A stretch of 64,000 nucleotides of DNA from Marinobacter salinisoli (GTDB lineage: Bacteria; Pseudomonadota; Gammaproteobacteria; Pseudomonadales; Oleiphilaceae), in assembly GCF_017301335.1 (NCBI RefSeq), contig NZ_CP071247.1:3652532-3716531 (forward strand), written 5' to 3'. Within the stretch, counting starts at the first letter, position 1. Each line of letters begins with the position of its first letter. Position numbers and translations under genes: made by a program. Under the pieces are notes generated by a model. The model was not told the origin of the DNA and did not search any database. It worked only from the letters and a program-made list of their open reading frames with translations. Positions 1 through 9,851 of the stretch are shown here, in pieces.

Positions 1-2
1 TA

Positions 3-215
<213 letters not shown>

Positions 216-236
216 ACCAGACGACAAACGTTTCGC

Positions 237-264
237 AAAAAGGCAGCTTCGGCTGCCTTTTTTT
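237..264 (+). terminator. Rho-independent terminator of csp copy 1
   Basis: A GGCAGC/GCTGCC stem with a TTCG loop is followed by a run of T. It begins 21 bases after the stop codon of the cold-shock gene. The same GGCAGC-type stem follows the other two cold-shock copies. Confidence 0.9.
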
Positions 265-404
265 GTACCCGGATGACAAGGCCCGCTCAGGAGGCCGAAC
301 TGAGGCAGCTGAACGAGCAACCCTGCCTCAATTCGGCGAAAATTCGGATAATGATATGCGCCCGACTGAAAAGCTTGGCTTTTTCCGGAAAATGGGCGTA
401 AAGT

Positions 405-781
<377 letters not shown>

Positions 782-802
782 TCAGACGACAAGCGCTTCG
801 TG

Positions 803-830
803 AAAAAGGCAGCCCCGGCTGCCTTTTTTT
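803..830 (+). terminator. Rho-independent terminator of csp copy 2
   Basis: A GGCAGCC/GGCTGCC stem with a short loop and a T7 tail lies 21 bases after the stop codon. Confidence 0.9.
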
Positions 831-889
831 GTGCTCCTTTGCCGACTCAGGCTCGCCTCTGACGCGCCCAAAACCCCAGGCGTGGCTTG

Positions 890-1279
890 CTAAAAGCCCG
901 GGGTCGAAAGCACTTCCTGCAAGTCCCGCTTCAACTGCTCCGGTTCCGTGATCCAGAGTTCACGCTCGGTGCCCGGAATGACACCAATGTCTATCCCGTC
1001 TCTGGTTAGCCCTGGCACCCACTTTTTGAAAAAGTCCGGCAGCGAAATCGCTTTTGGCGAAAGGTCTTCCGCGCCTTTGGCGTACTCGCGGGCGAATGCG
1101 TCGCTGGGCCAGACGGGCACATAAGCCACACGGTCTTCTTCCGAGACGATCTTCAGAAACTGGCTGGCCGCATTGACCAGAATCCAGATCTCTCGTTCCG
1201 CGACCACCGCATCCAGGAAATAGTCGTATCGTTCCTCGCCATCCATCTCGAGTACTTGGTCATACAGGTCTTCACTCAT
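890..1279 (-). CDS. DUF2750 family protein
   Basis: A 129-residue soluble protein that I recognise as DUF2750-like from the pattern of a helical N-terminus, a central EIWILVNAASQF stretch and a VPVWPSDAFAREYA motif. No reaction is known for the family. The chosen start (MSEDLYDQ) has GGAG about ten bases upstream; an in-frame ATG 45 bases earlier lacks a site. It has no signal peptide. It is followed on the same strand by no close partner; the next minus-strand gene starts upstream at 1777. Function unknown. Confidence 0.75.
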   Translation of the reverse strand: MSEDLYDQVLEMDGEERYDYFLDAVVAEREIWILVNAASQFLKIVSEEDRVAYVPVWPSDAFAREYAKGAEDLSPKAISLPDFFKKWVPGLTRDGIDIGVIPGTERELWITEPEQLKRDLQEVLSTPGF

Positions 1280-1360
1280 GATGTTTCTGCTCCAACGCTG
1301 CAGGCCCAGAAAGGCCTGTCGCATGTATTTGGTAATAGCCTCGCTGAGACGTTACACGGT

Positions 1361-1777
1361 TTATTCAGAGCGACCACGTACAAGATCGGGTCTCAGCAAA
1401 GCCGTACCCAACACCAGTGCAAATGCCGCCAGCACAAATACCTTGTTCACAAACCAGTTTGTGCGCCAGATCGACCACTCCGGATCTGCGAGGAAACGGG
1501 TGAACAAGGTGACGATAATCAGAATCTCAACCACGGACATCGCCACGGCCAGAGCACGAGTATAGCGGGGCTGGGTGAGCAAGGCCCAGGCCAGCCAGAG
1601 ATGAGCGACGGGCCACAAATCCCAGTAGATATAAGTCGCCCACCCCTCCCCGCTGGCGAACGCAAAACCGATCGGGAACAGATATTTGATGAACACGGTC
1701 CAGGCCACGAGAATCAGGAACACGTGCGCCAGAAAGGTGATCCAGAGGTGCGGTGGACTTTTTCCGGTAGACGTCAT
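1361..1777 (-). CDS. Small integral membrane protein, unknown function
   Basis: About 138 residues with four likely membrane helices, roughly at residues 12-33, 45-68, 74-95 and 107-128, and a basic C-terminal tail (RPDLVRGRSE). I do not recognise the family. The start MTSTGK is preferred over an ATG 15 bases upstream because a GAGAG site precedes it at normal spacing. It lies between the DUF2750 and DUF4112-like genes on the same strand, with gaps of about 60-80 bases, so co-transcription is possible but not shown. Confidence 0.65.
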   Translation of the reverse strand: MTSTGKSPPHLWITFLAHVFLILVAWTVFIKYLFPIGFAFASGEGWATYIYWDLWPVAHLWLAWALLTQPRYTRALAVAMSVVEILIIVTLFTRFLADPEWSIWRTNWFVNKVFVLAAFALVLGTALLRPDLVRGRSE

Positions 1778-1841
1778 TGCTGTTTCTCTCAAAGGTTGAA
1801 CGCCGCAGACGCACGCCCGCTTATTCCGGGCTGGAATGCCC

Positions 1842-2297
1842 TCAGAAAATAAGCGTTAACCCGGCCGTGATGACAGCGAACAGAATCGATAAGCCGATAA
1901 CCGTTTTCCAGGGAAACGGTGGTGTTGGGGGTTCTACCGCAAGTTGCTCTTCCAGATAGTTTCTCAGCAGCCGGGTATTTCGGGTGTTGGCCTTGTACAC
2001 GGCGTCAAAGCCATCCCCTACCACCGGCAACAGCCCGCCAAAAAAGTCGATGGCCATATTGCGCAGCATGCGGACCTTCACAGGCTTGCTGGCCCCTGCG
2101 CGCTGCGCCTCGACGAGCACATAGCTTGCCAGCACAAGTCCGGCCACATCACCTACCACCGGCACCAGACCGATCAGCGCCTCTGCGCCAATCGTGGTTT
2201 TGGTGAACGGTATCCGGATGCTGCTGTCTGTGAAGCGGCTGAATTTCTCCAGTCGCGCCAGTGCTGCCCGTTGCTGCGCTTCCATTGGTTTTGACAT
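1842..2297 (-). CDS. DUF4112-like membrane protein
   Basis: A 151-residue protein with the hallmark repeated phrase LVPVVGDVAGLVLASYVL ... LLPVVGDGFDAVYKANTRNTRLL, which I associate with DUF4112, and a C-terminal membrane helix (TVIGLSILFAVITAGLTLIF). No function is established. The start (MSKPMEAQ) is chosen because GGAG lies seven bases upstream; upstream in-frame ATGs lack a site. It diverges from phaZ, with a roughly 190-base shared intergenic region. Confidence 0.7.
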   Translation of the reverse strand: MSKPMEAQQRAALARLEKFSRFTDSSIRIPFTKTTIGAEALIGLVPVVGDVAGLVLASYVLVEAQRAGASKPVKVRMLRNMAIDFFGGLLPVVGDGFDAVYKANTRNTRLLRNYLEEQLAVEPPTPPFPWKTVIGLSILFAVITAGLTLIF

Positions 2298-2483
2298 GTG
2301 CACTCCGCCATCCATTGATCGAACTGTTTCCTTTCCACAGATCAGACGCATAAATCGCGCCTTGCCTTAACTGTGATACTGTATTTTCTTAAAGGTAAAC
2401 CCTTGGACATAAACGTCAGGTGTGCATGAGGCAAAGGACTGGCTCGACGATGCCCCCACACAGTCCCCAAGCAGGACCGAGCC

Positions 2484-3701
2484 ATGATGTATTTCGCCCA
2501 TGAAATGAGCCGCGCAGCACTGATGCCCATCCGCATGCTGACCGGCGCCCAGAGCAGACTGCTTCGCCACCCGCAAAGCCCGTTGTCCAGCCTTCCGGGT
2601 GCACGCAGCCTGGCGTCGGCCTACGGCGTGTTCGGTGACCTCACTCGCCGCTACCCAAAACCCGCCTTCAATCTGCACACAACGATCTGTGATGGCGAGC
2701 AAGTTGACGTCCAGGAAGTCATTGTCAAACGCAACCCCTTCGCCCAGCTCAAACATTTCCAGCGCAGCACCGTGCGCCCCGACGACCCCAAACTGCTGAT
2801 CGTTGCGCCGCTATCCGGACACTTTGCCTCGCTGCTGCGAGGCACGGTGGAAGCCATGCTGCCAGCACACGATGTCTACATTACGGACTGGCGCGACGCC
2901 TGCCGGGTGCCTCTGTCGGTGGGCGATTTCGGACTTGACGACTACATCGACTATGTCATCGATTTCCTCGATCACCTGGGCCCGGATACCCACGTGCTGG
3001 CCGTCTGTCAGCCGGTCGTACCGGTGCTCGCAGCTACCGCCATTATGGCTGAAGATCGCCACCCGGCAACGCCTCGTTCACTCGCGTTGATGAGCGGCCC
3101 GATCGACGGCCGCATCGATCCCACGGAGCCCTGTGAACTGGCCACCAAACACAGTTTGGGCTGGTTCAAGCGCAACCTGATTCACCCTGTGCCCGCGCCC
3201 TACCCCGGTGCCATGCGCAAAGTCTACCCGGGTTTCCTTCAGCTGGCCGGGTTCATCAACATGAATCTCGACCGCCATGTTGGCGCCTACCGTGAGCTGT
3301 TCAAGTCTCTGCGCGAAGGCCAGTCGGACAAGGTCAACCGCCATCGCGAATTCTACGACGAATACCTCGCGGTCATGGATCTCCCGGCAACCTACTATCT
3401 GGATACCATTCAACGCGTTTTCCAGGAATTCCACCTGGCACGCGGCTGTTTCAGGTATCGGGGCCGGCGGGTAAATCCGGCGGCCATCCGTGACACCGCA
3501 CTGATGACAATCGAAGGCGCCAAGGACGACATTTCCAGCCCCGGCCAGACCAGGGCCGCCCACGACCTATGTATTAATGTGCCGGACGCACGAAGGGTGC
3601 ATCATGTTCAGGCGGGTGTCGGTCATTACGGTGTGTTCAACGGCAGCCACTGGCGCGGGGAAATCTCGCCTCGCTTACAGGCCTTTATCCGCTCAGCCTG
3701 A
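2484..3701 (+). CDS. phaZ: Intracellular polyhydroxyalkanoate depolymerase
   Basis: A 405-residue alpha/beta-hydrolase without a signal peptide that hydrolyses amorphous PHA granules in the cytoplasm. It matches the Ralstonia PhaZ1 type: the nucleophile is a cysteine in VCQP (C175) rather than a lipase-box serine, with the acid in GAKDDISSP (D348/D349) and the histidine in GVGHYGVFNG (H381). Length is as usual for the family (about 400-420). AGGA precedes the ATG at 2484. It stands 121 bases before phaB and lies upstream of phaC on the same strand, so synthesis and breakdown of the polymer are encoded together. Confidence 0.92.
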   Translation: MMYFAHEMSRAALMPIRMLTGAQSRLLRHPQSPLSSLPGARSLASAYGVFGDLTRRYPKPAFNLHTTICDGEQVDVQEVIVKRNPFAQLKHFQRSTVRPDDPKLLIVAPLSGHFASLLRGTVEAMLPAHDVYITDWRDACRVPLSVGDFGLDDYIDYVIDFLDHLGPDTHVLAVCQPVVPVLAATAIMAEDRHPATPRSLALMSGPIDGRIDPTEPCELATKHSLGWFKRNLIHPVPAPYPGAMRKVYPGFLQLAGFINMNLDRHVGAYRELFKSLREGQSDKVNRHREFYDEYLAVMDLPATYYLDTIQRVFQEFHLARGCFRYRGRRVNPAAIRDTALMTIEGAKDDISSPGQTRAAHDLCINVPDARRVHHVQAGVGHYGVFNGSHWRGEISPRLQAFIRSA

Positions 3702-3822
3702 CTGGCCGCCTTGGGCCGATTTCTTGTGAGGCAATGGAAGCTCTGCTAGCTTCAAAGTGGTCATATAACAAACAAAATGGCCTGCCTGGAAGCGGCACAA
3801 ACATGAGTCTAAGGAGAGTATC

Positions 3823-4566
3823 ATGCAAGACCTCAAAGGCAAGGTCGCCATCGTCACCGGCGCCTCCCGCGGTATCGGCCGACACATAGCCCTTCAACTT
3901 GCCCGGCGCGGCGCCGATGTTGCCATCAACTACCGTTCTCGCCAGTCTGAAGGGGACGAGGTGGCCAAGGAAATTGAAGCGCTGGGCGTCCGTGCCCTCG
4001 CCATTCAGGCGGATCTCTCCAAGATGCCAGAAGCTCGCAGCCTGATCGATCAGGTCCATGACAACTGGGGACGCATAGACATTCTGGTCAACAACGCTGG
4101 TATCACCCGCGACAAGTCGATGAAGAAACTCACCGACGAAGACTGGAACGACGTCCTTGATACCAATCTCGGGAGCGTCTACGCGACCTGCTCCGAAGTG
4201 CTGAAAATCATGATGGAGCAGAACTTCGGCCGGATCATCAATATCACTTCGTTCGTGGGTCAGGCCGGCAACTTCGGGCAGGCAAACTACGCGGCCAGCA
4301 AGGGCGGCATTATCGCGTTCACCAAAACCCTCGCACTGGAGATGGCCAGGTACAACATTACCGTGAATGCCATTGCCCCGGGCTTCACCGAAACTGAGAT
4401 GCTCGAACAGGTGCCTGAAAACATCCGCGAACAAATCATTGCCCGCATCCCCATGGGCCGCTTTGGCCAGCCCGAGGAAATTGCCCGCGCGGTGGTGTTC
4501 CTCGCAGCGGAAGGCGACTACATCACCGGCCAGCAGATCAACGTCAACGGCGGCGTGTACATGTAG
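3823..4566 (+). CDS. phaB: Acetoacetyl-CoA reductase (SDR)
   Basis: A 247-residue short-chain dehydrogenase that reduces acetoacetyl-CoA to (R)-3-hydroxybutyryl-CoA with NADPH, the monomer step for PHB. The Rossmann motif TGASRGIGR is near residue 13, NNAG follows beta-4, and the active site has the serine in NITSF and YAASK. AAGGAG lies upstream of the ATG. phaC begins 37 bases after the stop, supporting co-transcription. A FabG role in fatty acid synthesis is the alternative; the adjacent phaC and phaZ favour PhaB. No phaA thiolase is in the cluster. Confidence 0.88.
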   Translation: MQDLKGKVAIVTGASRGIGRHIALQLARRGADVAINYRSRQSEGDEVAKEIEALGVRALAIQADLSKMPEARSLIDQVHDNWGRIDILVNNAGITRDKSMKKLTDEDWNDVLDTNLGSVYATCSEVLKIMMEQNFGRIINITSFVGQAGNFGQANYAASKGGIIAFTKTLALEMARYNITVNAIAPGFTETEMLEQVPENIREQIIARIPMGRFGQPEEIARAVVFLAAEGDYITGQQINVNGGVYM

Positions 4567-4603
4567 TCCGGCATTCCCGGTGATTCGAAGGCGGAGAGTG
4601 ACG

Positions 4604-6499
4604 ATGTCTAAGCAGCCGGTGAAGGCCTCAACCACGCCAGAGTTTGAACCCAACGTCGTGCGCCGCTCGCTGGCGCGGGCCGGGACTCATGCCGGCCACT
4701 TGTTAAAGCGCTCCATTGCGCGCCGTTTGCGCGGCGCCCCGCCCAATCCGGCCAGTACCAAGAGCCTGATCAAACCCTTTGCCTTGCTCGGCGGCAAGCT
4801 GGCCACGCAGCCAGATACAGTGTTGTTTGCCCAGATGCGATTGGCGAGAGACGCCAGTAACTTCTGGATCAGCTTGCTGACCAGCAGCGTCGCCAACAAA
4901 CCACTGAAGGTGGCGGAACCCGAGTCAGGTGACGGGCGTTTCCGTGACCAGGCCTGGAACGAGACCATGGCCTTTAACGCCATCAAACAGGGCTATCTGC
5001 TGTATGCCCGCTGGATCATGGACACGATTGACGATGTTCGCGGCCTGGACGATCATAACCGGCGAAAACTGCACTTCTTCATCGGCCAGATGACCGATGC
5101 CATGGCCCCGAGCAACTTCATTCTCAGCAACCCGGAGGTCTTGCGCACCACCATCAAGACCCGGGGCCGGAACCTGCTTCGAGGCATGGCCAATCTGCTG
5201 AGAGATCTGGATGAGGGCGAGGGCCCGATGCCCTTCCGCATGTCCGACCCCGACGCCTTCACCGTCGGCGACAACCTGGCTAACACGCCGGGCGACGTCA
5301 TCTTTCAGAACGACCTGATGCAGCTCATCCAGTACCGGCCAACCACCGAATCGGTACACCGCCGGCCCTTGCTGGTTATCCCTCCGTGGATCAACAAGTA
5401 CTACATCCTGGATCTGGGCGAGAAAAAATCCTTCATCCGCTACTGGGTCGAACAGGGCCACACGGTCTTCGTCGTCTCCTGGGTCAACCCAGGACCGGAG
5501 CTGGCCCACAAGGGCTTCGAAGACTACATGCTGGAAGGGCCGATCGCGGCCATGGACGCCATCGAACGGGCCACCGGCGAACGCGAGGTCAACACGGTGG
5601 GCTACTGCATTGGCGGCACCCTGTTGGGCAGCACGCTGGCCTGGCTGGCCGCCCGTGGTGACGATCGGGTCAAAAGCGCGACCTTCCTGAACAGCCTGAT
5701 GGACTTCTCGGATGTGGGAGACCTGAAGGTGTTTATCGACGAAGACGCCATCAGCTCCATCGAAAAGGCTATGGAAAAGCAGGGCTACCTTGATGGCTCC
5801 TCCATGGCCATCGCCTTCAATATGCTCAGGGCCAATAGCCTGATCTGGTCGTTTTACGTTAACAACTACCTGCTCGGACGGGATACCGCCCCGTTCGATC
5901 TGCTCTACTGGAACTGCGACACCACCCGCATGCCCGCTGCCATGCACAGCTTCTACCTGCGGAACATGTACCTGAATAACCGCCTGCGGGAGCCCGGCGG
6001 AATCGAACTGGCGGGTACTCCGATTGATCTCGGCAAGGTCAAAATCCCCTGTTACTTCGCTTCGGCCATTGAGGACCACATCGCTCCCTGGACCTCCTGC
6101 TACAAGGGTTCCCGCAACCTGGGCGGGCCGGTGCGTTTCGTTCTTGGCGGCTCCGGTCACATCGCCGGCATCATCAACCCACCGGACAAGAAAAAGTACG
6201 GCTACCACGTCAACGAGGACACGGATCTGGATACCGAGTCCTGGCTGCAAGGCGCCGAGCAGTTCGAGGGCTCCTGGTGGCCTGACTGGGTCGCCTGGGC
6301 CGAACACTTCGGTGGCGGCGAGGTCAAAGCCCGAAAGGTCGAGGAAGAAGCTCTGCCGGTCATTGAACCCGCGCCCGGGGCCTATGTGAAAAACTTACCC
6401 GCTCCGCCAACACCAGCCGCCAAGCAGACCCAGCGACGCGTGCGCAAGAAGGCCACGGTCAGGCAAACGACACCGGCCCGCACGAAAGTCACGCAGTAA
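4604..6499 (+). CDS. phaC: Class I poly(3-hydroxyalkanoate) synthase
   Basis: A 631-residue PHA synthase that polymerises (R)-3-hydroxyacyl-CoA on granules. The lipase-like box is GYCIGGT with nucleophile C335; the acid is D491 in AIEDHIAPW and the general base H519 in GSGHIAG. Length fits class I enzymes (about 590-630). The reading frame is open upstream to 4367 inside phaB, but the real start is the ATG at 4604 behind GGCGGAGAG. The last ~45 residues form a Lys/Arg/Thr/Pro-rich basic tail beyond the catalytic domain. No phasin or class III/IV partner (phaE, phaR) lies alongside. Confidence 0.95.
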   Translation: MSKQPVKASTTPEFEPNVVRRSLARAGTHAGHLLKRSIARRLRGAPPNPASTKSLIKPFALLGGKLATQPDTVLFAQMRLARDASNFWISLLTSSVANKPLKVAEPESGDGRFRDQAWNETMAFNAIKQGYLLYARWIMDTIDDVRGLDDHNRRKLHFFIGQMTDAMAPSNFILSNPEVLRTTIKTRGRNLLRGMANLLRDLDEGEGPMPFRMSDPDAFTVGDNLANTPGDVIFQNDLMQLIQYRPTTESVHRRPLLVIPPWINKYYILDLGEKKSFIRYWVEQGHTVFVVSWVNPGPELAHKGFEDYMLEGPIAAMDAIERATGEREVNTVGYCIGGTLLGSTLAWLAARGDDRVKSATFLNSLMDFSDVGDLKVFIDEDAISSIEKAMEKQGYLDGSSMAIAFNMLRANSLIWSFYVNNYLLGRDTAPFDLLYWNCDTTRMPAAMHSFYLRNMYLNNRLREPGGIELAGTPIDLGKVKIPCYFASAIEDHIAPWTSCYKGSRNLGGPVRFVLGGSGHIAGIINPPDKKKYGYHVNEDTDLDTESWLQGAEQFEGSWWPDWVAWAEHFGGGEVKARKVEEEALPVIEPAPGAYVKNLPAPPTPAAKQTQRRVRKKATVRQTTPARTKVTQ

Positions 6500-6524
6500 C
6501 GCGCCGATGCGTTAGATTTGGCTG

Positions 6525-7319
6525 CTAGGCCCGCGCCCGAACGATACGGAACAAGGCTTCGGGCGCGGCCCGCTTGATCCAGAGCGCGGCCATTTCCTTG
6601 CCCTTGCCCACGGGGATTTCCCGCTTCCTGGCCGACAGTCCTTTGAATATCACTTCGGCGCAGTCCGCGACATCCATGCCACCGGCGATGTCCTCATCCA
6701 CCTTGCCGAATGCCGAGCCATCACCGGCCAGCGCATTGCGGGAAATATCGGTACGGATAAAACCCGGCACAATGGTGGAGACATCAATACCCTGCCCTTC
6801 CACTTCAGCACGCAGGGCATCGAAGAACCCCATCACTGCATGTTTGGCGGCACAGTAACCGGTACGCTGGGGCACCCCCACCTTGCCGGCCACACTGGCC
6901 GTCACTGCGAGGTGCCCGCAGCCACGCTCCAGCATGTGCGGCAGCACAGCCTTGGTCAGCGCGATCTGCCCCATCACATCCACATCCATCAGCTTCTGGT
7001 ACACCGCCATATCCGTGTCCTTGCACAGCGAACGCTGAGACACGCCGGCGTTGTTCACCAGCAGGTCGATGGTGCCAAAGGTATCCAGCACGGTCTGAAC
7101 TGCCTTGGGCAAGGAAGCCCAGTCGGTTACGTCCAGGGGGAGCACCAGCACGCCATCTTCCGACAAGCCGGCATCACGGCAAAGACCGGCCACCCGTTCC
7201 AGTTGCTCTTTGCGGCGGGCGGAGAGCACGACACGGGCACCATCCCTTGCGTATTGAATGGCCAGGGCTTCGCCGATGCCAGAGGAGGCGCCGGTAATCC
7301 AGACGGTTTGAGCGGGCAT
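6525..7319 (-). CDS. Short-chain dehydrogenase/reductase
   Basis: A 264-residue classical SDR with TGASSGIGEA at the N-terminus, NNAGVSQRS mid-way, and the catalytic pair in TASVAGKVG and YCAAKHAV. The substrate cannot be assigned. The start is MPAQTVW, behind AAGGAA; the upstream in-frame ATG would add 41 residues that do not belong to the family. It converges on phaC, with 25 bases between stops, so it is probably not part of the PHA operon. It resembles the DHRS7-like SDR subgroup (GVSQRS motif). Confidence 0.85.
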   Translation of the reverse strand: MPAQTVWITGASSGIGEALAIQYARDGARVVLSARRKEQLERVAGLCRDAGLSEDGVLVLPLDVTDWASLPKAVQTVLDTFGTIDLLVNNAGVSQRSLCKDTDMAVYQKLMDVDVMGQIALTKAVLPHMLERGCGHLAVTASVAGKVGVPQRTGYCAAKHAVMGFFDALRAEVEGQGIDVSTIVPGFIRTDISRNALAGDGSAFGKVDEDIAGGMDVADCAEVIFKGLSARKREIPVGKGKEMAALWIKRAAPEALFRIVRARA

Positions 7320-7462
7320 GTTAGTTCCTTGCGTGTTGTTTAACGTATCAAAGCAAACGAGCTGTCCATCGCAATGAAGGTTACGGAGAGCGCGATGACA
7401 AAAGGGCAACAGATAACCTGTCTGCCCTAATCTTTCAAGCACTTAAAACAGAGCGAGCAAAC

Positions 7463-7954
7463 ATGTCAGATAGGTCCTCACTTCAATCCCTACTGGACAC
7501 CCTGCCCCAATGCGGGCGCGTCGCATGGATCGGCATCCGCCCGGCTCGTGGCGAGGCGATGACCACCCCAAACCAGGTCGCCGTCACCCCTGGCAAAGGC
7601 CTGGAAGGTGACCGGTTCAAAGGCCGGGAGACCAGTAAGCGGCAGGTGACCCTGATTCAGCAAGAGCACCTGCATGCCATCGCCTCCTGCCTGCGACGTG
7701 AGGCTATCCCGCCAGAGGTGTTCCGGCGCAATATTGTGGTCTCGGGTCTGAATCTTCTGGCACTGAAAGGGAAACGCTTCCGGGTCGGCAGCGTGGTGCT
7801 TGAATACACTGGCCTGTGCCATCCCTGCAGCAAGATGGAGACGGCCCTGGGGCCTGGCGGCTACAACGCCATGCGCGGGCACGGCGGTATCACAGCCCGT
7901 GTGGTGGAAGGGGGTGAACTGGCCATCGGCGACGCCGTTCAGATGTGCCTCTGA
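7463..7954 (+). CDS. MOSC domain protein
   Basis: A 163-residue stand-alone MOSC domain (molybdenum cofactor sulfurase C-terminal family, including YiiM relatives). Visible landmarks are GKGLEGDRF, RQVTLIQQEHL, FRRNIVVSGLNL and the cysteine pair in LCHPCSKME, where the family binds or handles the molybdenum cofactor or its substrate. It lacks the beta-barrel N-terminal and ferredoxin domains of YcbX or YiiM, so the substrate is open. It diverges from the SDR gene; its start is 143 bases from that gene's start. Confidence 0.85.
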   Translation: MSDRSSLQSLLDTLPQCGRVAWIGIRPARGEAMTTPNQVAVTPGKGLEGDRFKGRETSKRQVTLIQQEHLHAIASCLRREAIPPEVFRRNIVVSGLNLLALKGKRFRVGSVVLEYTGLCHPCSKMETALGPGGYNAMRGHGGITARVVEGGELAIGDAVQMCL

Positions 7955-7992
7955 CGCATTGCAGGCCAATGCGCCAGCGAGAGAGGTCGAGC

Positions 7993-8988
7993 TTAGAGCT
8001 TCACCATCAGCTTGCCCTTGTTGTCCCCGGTCAGGAACAACCCCAGCCCGCTCATGGCCGATTCCAGACCGTCCAGCACATGCGCACGGTATTTGATCTG
8101 TCCCTTCTGAACGTAGGGGGTGAGTTTGGCCTGCAGGTCTTTGGTTTTGTCCCAGTGATCCGGCATGGTAAAGCCCTGGATGGACAAGCGCTTCTTGATG
8201 ATGCGCATCCAGTTGGGACCGGGGCGCGGATTTTCCGAGGTGTAATCCGCAATCAGGCCGCACACCACGATGCGACCATGAGCATTCATTCGCTCGAACA
8301 CATAATCCAGGATTGGGCCACCGGTGTTCTCGAAATAGACGTCGATACCGTCCGGAGCCAATTCATCCAGCTTTGCCCCCAGATCATCGGTCTTGTAATT
8401 CACCGCACCGTCAAAGCCGAGCTCGTTGACGATCCAGTCCGCCTTTTCGTCCGTGCCGACCACACCAATAACCCTGAGTCCATCGGCCTTGGCCAACTGC
8501 CCGACGATGGAACCGACAGAGCCGGCAGCACCGGACACGACCAGCGTCTCCCCCGCCCTGGGATGGCCATAGCCATACAGCCCCTGCGTGGCAGTCAGCC
8601 CGGGCAGGGCAAAGACCGCAAGAACCATTTCCGGTGGCAACGACTTGTCCACCTTGTTCACGCCCGTGCCATCGGTCAGAACCATCTCCTGCCAGCCAAA
8701 CAACCCCATGACCTGATCACCCTCGTTGAAGTCCGGGTGCTTGGAAGCGATCACCTCGCCAATGCCCGACGAGCGCATGACATCACCAAGCTCGACCCGG
8801 GGAATGTAGCTGTCGGTGTCCTCACTCATCCAGCCCATCATGGCCGGATCCAGGGACATATAGGTTTGCCGGATCAGAATCTCGCCCTCAGCAGGCTCTG
8901 GAACGGTTTTCTCCTCCACCTCGAACAGCTCCGGCCCGATGGATCCTGCAGGCCGCTTCACCAGCTTGATTGCCTTGTAGGTGCTCAT
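7993..8988 (-). CDS. NADPH-dependent MDR-family oxidoreductase (CurA/YncB-like)
   Basis: A 331-residue zinc-free medium-chain dehydrogenase of the leukotriene B4 12-hydroxydehydrogenase/CurA group. The nucleotide-binding motif GAAGSVGSIVGQLAK, the phrases LDPAMMGWM and GLTATQGLYGYG, and the late ENTGGPILDYV are characteristic. Such enzymes reduce C=C bonds of alpha,beta-unsaturated ketones using NADPH in the cytoplasm. No catalytic zinc ligands are present. It converges on the MOSC gene and lies alone on its strand. Confidence 0.85.
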   Translation of the reverse strand: MSTYKAIKLVKRPAGSIGPELFEVEEKTVPEPAEGEILIRQTYMSLDPAMMGWMSEDTDSYIPRVELGDVMRSSGIGEVIASKHPDFNEGDQVMGLFGWQEMVLTDGTGVNKVDKSLPPEMVLAVFALPGLTATQGLYGYGHPRAGETLVVSGAAGSVGSIVGQLAKADGLRVIGVVGTDEKADWIVNELGFDGAVNYKTDDLGAKLDELAPDGIDVYFENTGGPILDYVFERMNAHGRIVVCGLIADYTSENPRPGPNWMRIIKKRLSIQGFTMPDHWDKTKDLQAKLTPYVQKGQIKYRAHVLDGLESAMSGLGLFLTGDNKGKLMVKL

Positions 8989-9079
8989 GTCAGATATCTC
9001 CTGTAATCGAGGATGGACTCGCCGCTTGACTCGACCTGCGCGCCTGCCTGCATACAGGCAACCGGCAGAGCGTGAACCC

Positions 9080-9805
9080 TCAGCCTAGCAGGCGCAGCTT
9101 CGCTTCGTTGATGCGGGCAGCCAGATAGTTGCTGCCGCCGTGATCGGGATGGACTTTTTGCATCATCCGTCGATGGGCCTGGATGATCTCTTCCCGGCTG
9201 GCACCGGGCTCCAGACCAAGAATTTCCAGCGCTTCGCTTTCCGTCAGATTCGAGCTGCCATTGCCTCTGTCAGCGGAAGCCTCCCCTTCCGCACCTCCGC
9301 TGCTCCCGGCGTCATCGTCCGCGCGCCAGGAGTCGCCGAACCGGCGGTCGAGGTAGGTTTCCAGCAACCGGGCGGAGTCTTCATCCTGTGCCCGACAGTA
9401 CCGTAACAGCTCGAGAAATTCGCTCTCGCTCAGATCCGCCAGCATCCTGCCGGCCATGGAGCCCTTCAGGATCTTGCCCGTCATGGTTCCGGAGTCGTGA
9501 TCCAGAGTCATTTCAAGAATGTCGCTGGAAACCTGCGACTGTCGGCCGGTTTTTGCCTGACCAGTGTCACCGGATGCCAGGCTCGCCAACCACGAGGGAA
9601 ACATTTTTCTCAGCAGGGGATACAGAAACGCCAGCAGGGCAAACACGAAGTGCAGACGACCGGTCGCGGCCAGCAATACCACTATGAAGATGCCGACCAC
9701 CAACGTCAGTTTCATGATGGCCTGCTTGCGCCGACTGGCCGGCATGCCGCGCAGCCAGACCCAGGCAATGAATCCCAGGCCAATTAGCAGTAACGTCAGT
9801 GGCAC
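9080..9805 (-). CDS. Membrane-anchored J-domain protein
   Basis: A 241-residue protein with two N-terminal membrane helices (about 3-20 and 31-65), a linker with a DILEMTLDHDSGTMTGKIL segment, a low-complexity acidic stretch, and a C-terminal J domain (about 185-241) carrying the HPD tripeptide in KVHPDHGG. The HPD motif stimulates DnaK-type Hsp70 ATPase; the membrane anchor suggests local recruitment of Hsp70. It sits 46 bases downstream of the VWA gene on the same strand, a pairing that suggests joint function. It is not DjlA (different architecture). Confidence 0.8.
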   Translation of the reverse strand: MPLTLLLIGLGFIAWVWLRGMPASRRKQAIMKLTLVVGIFIVVLLAATGRLHFVFALLAFLYPLLRKMFPSWLASLASGDTGQAKTGRQSQVSSDILEMTLDHDSGTMTGKILKGSMAGRMLADLSESEFLELLRYCRAQDEDSARLLETYLDRRFGDSWRADDDAGSSGGAEGEASADRGNGSSNLTESEALEILGLEPGASREEIIQAHRRMMQKVHPDHGGSNYLAARINEAKLRLLG

Positions 9806-9851
9806 TCACACTCCTTGGTCTTGGTCGATCATCAATGGATGGGCAACGGCG

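Noticed and set aside
4925..6307. A 460-codon frame antisense to phaC
   Set aside because: Shadow of phaC; composition is typical of antisense frames in GC-rich genes.
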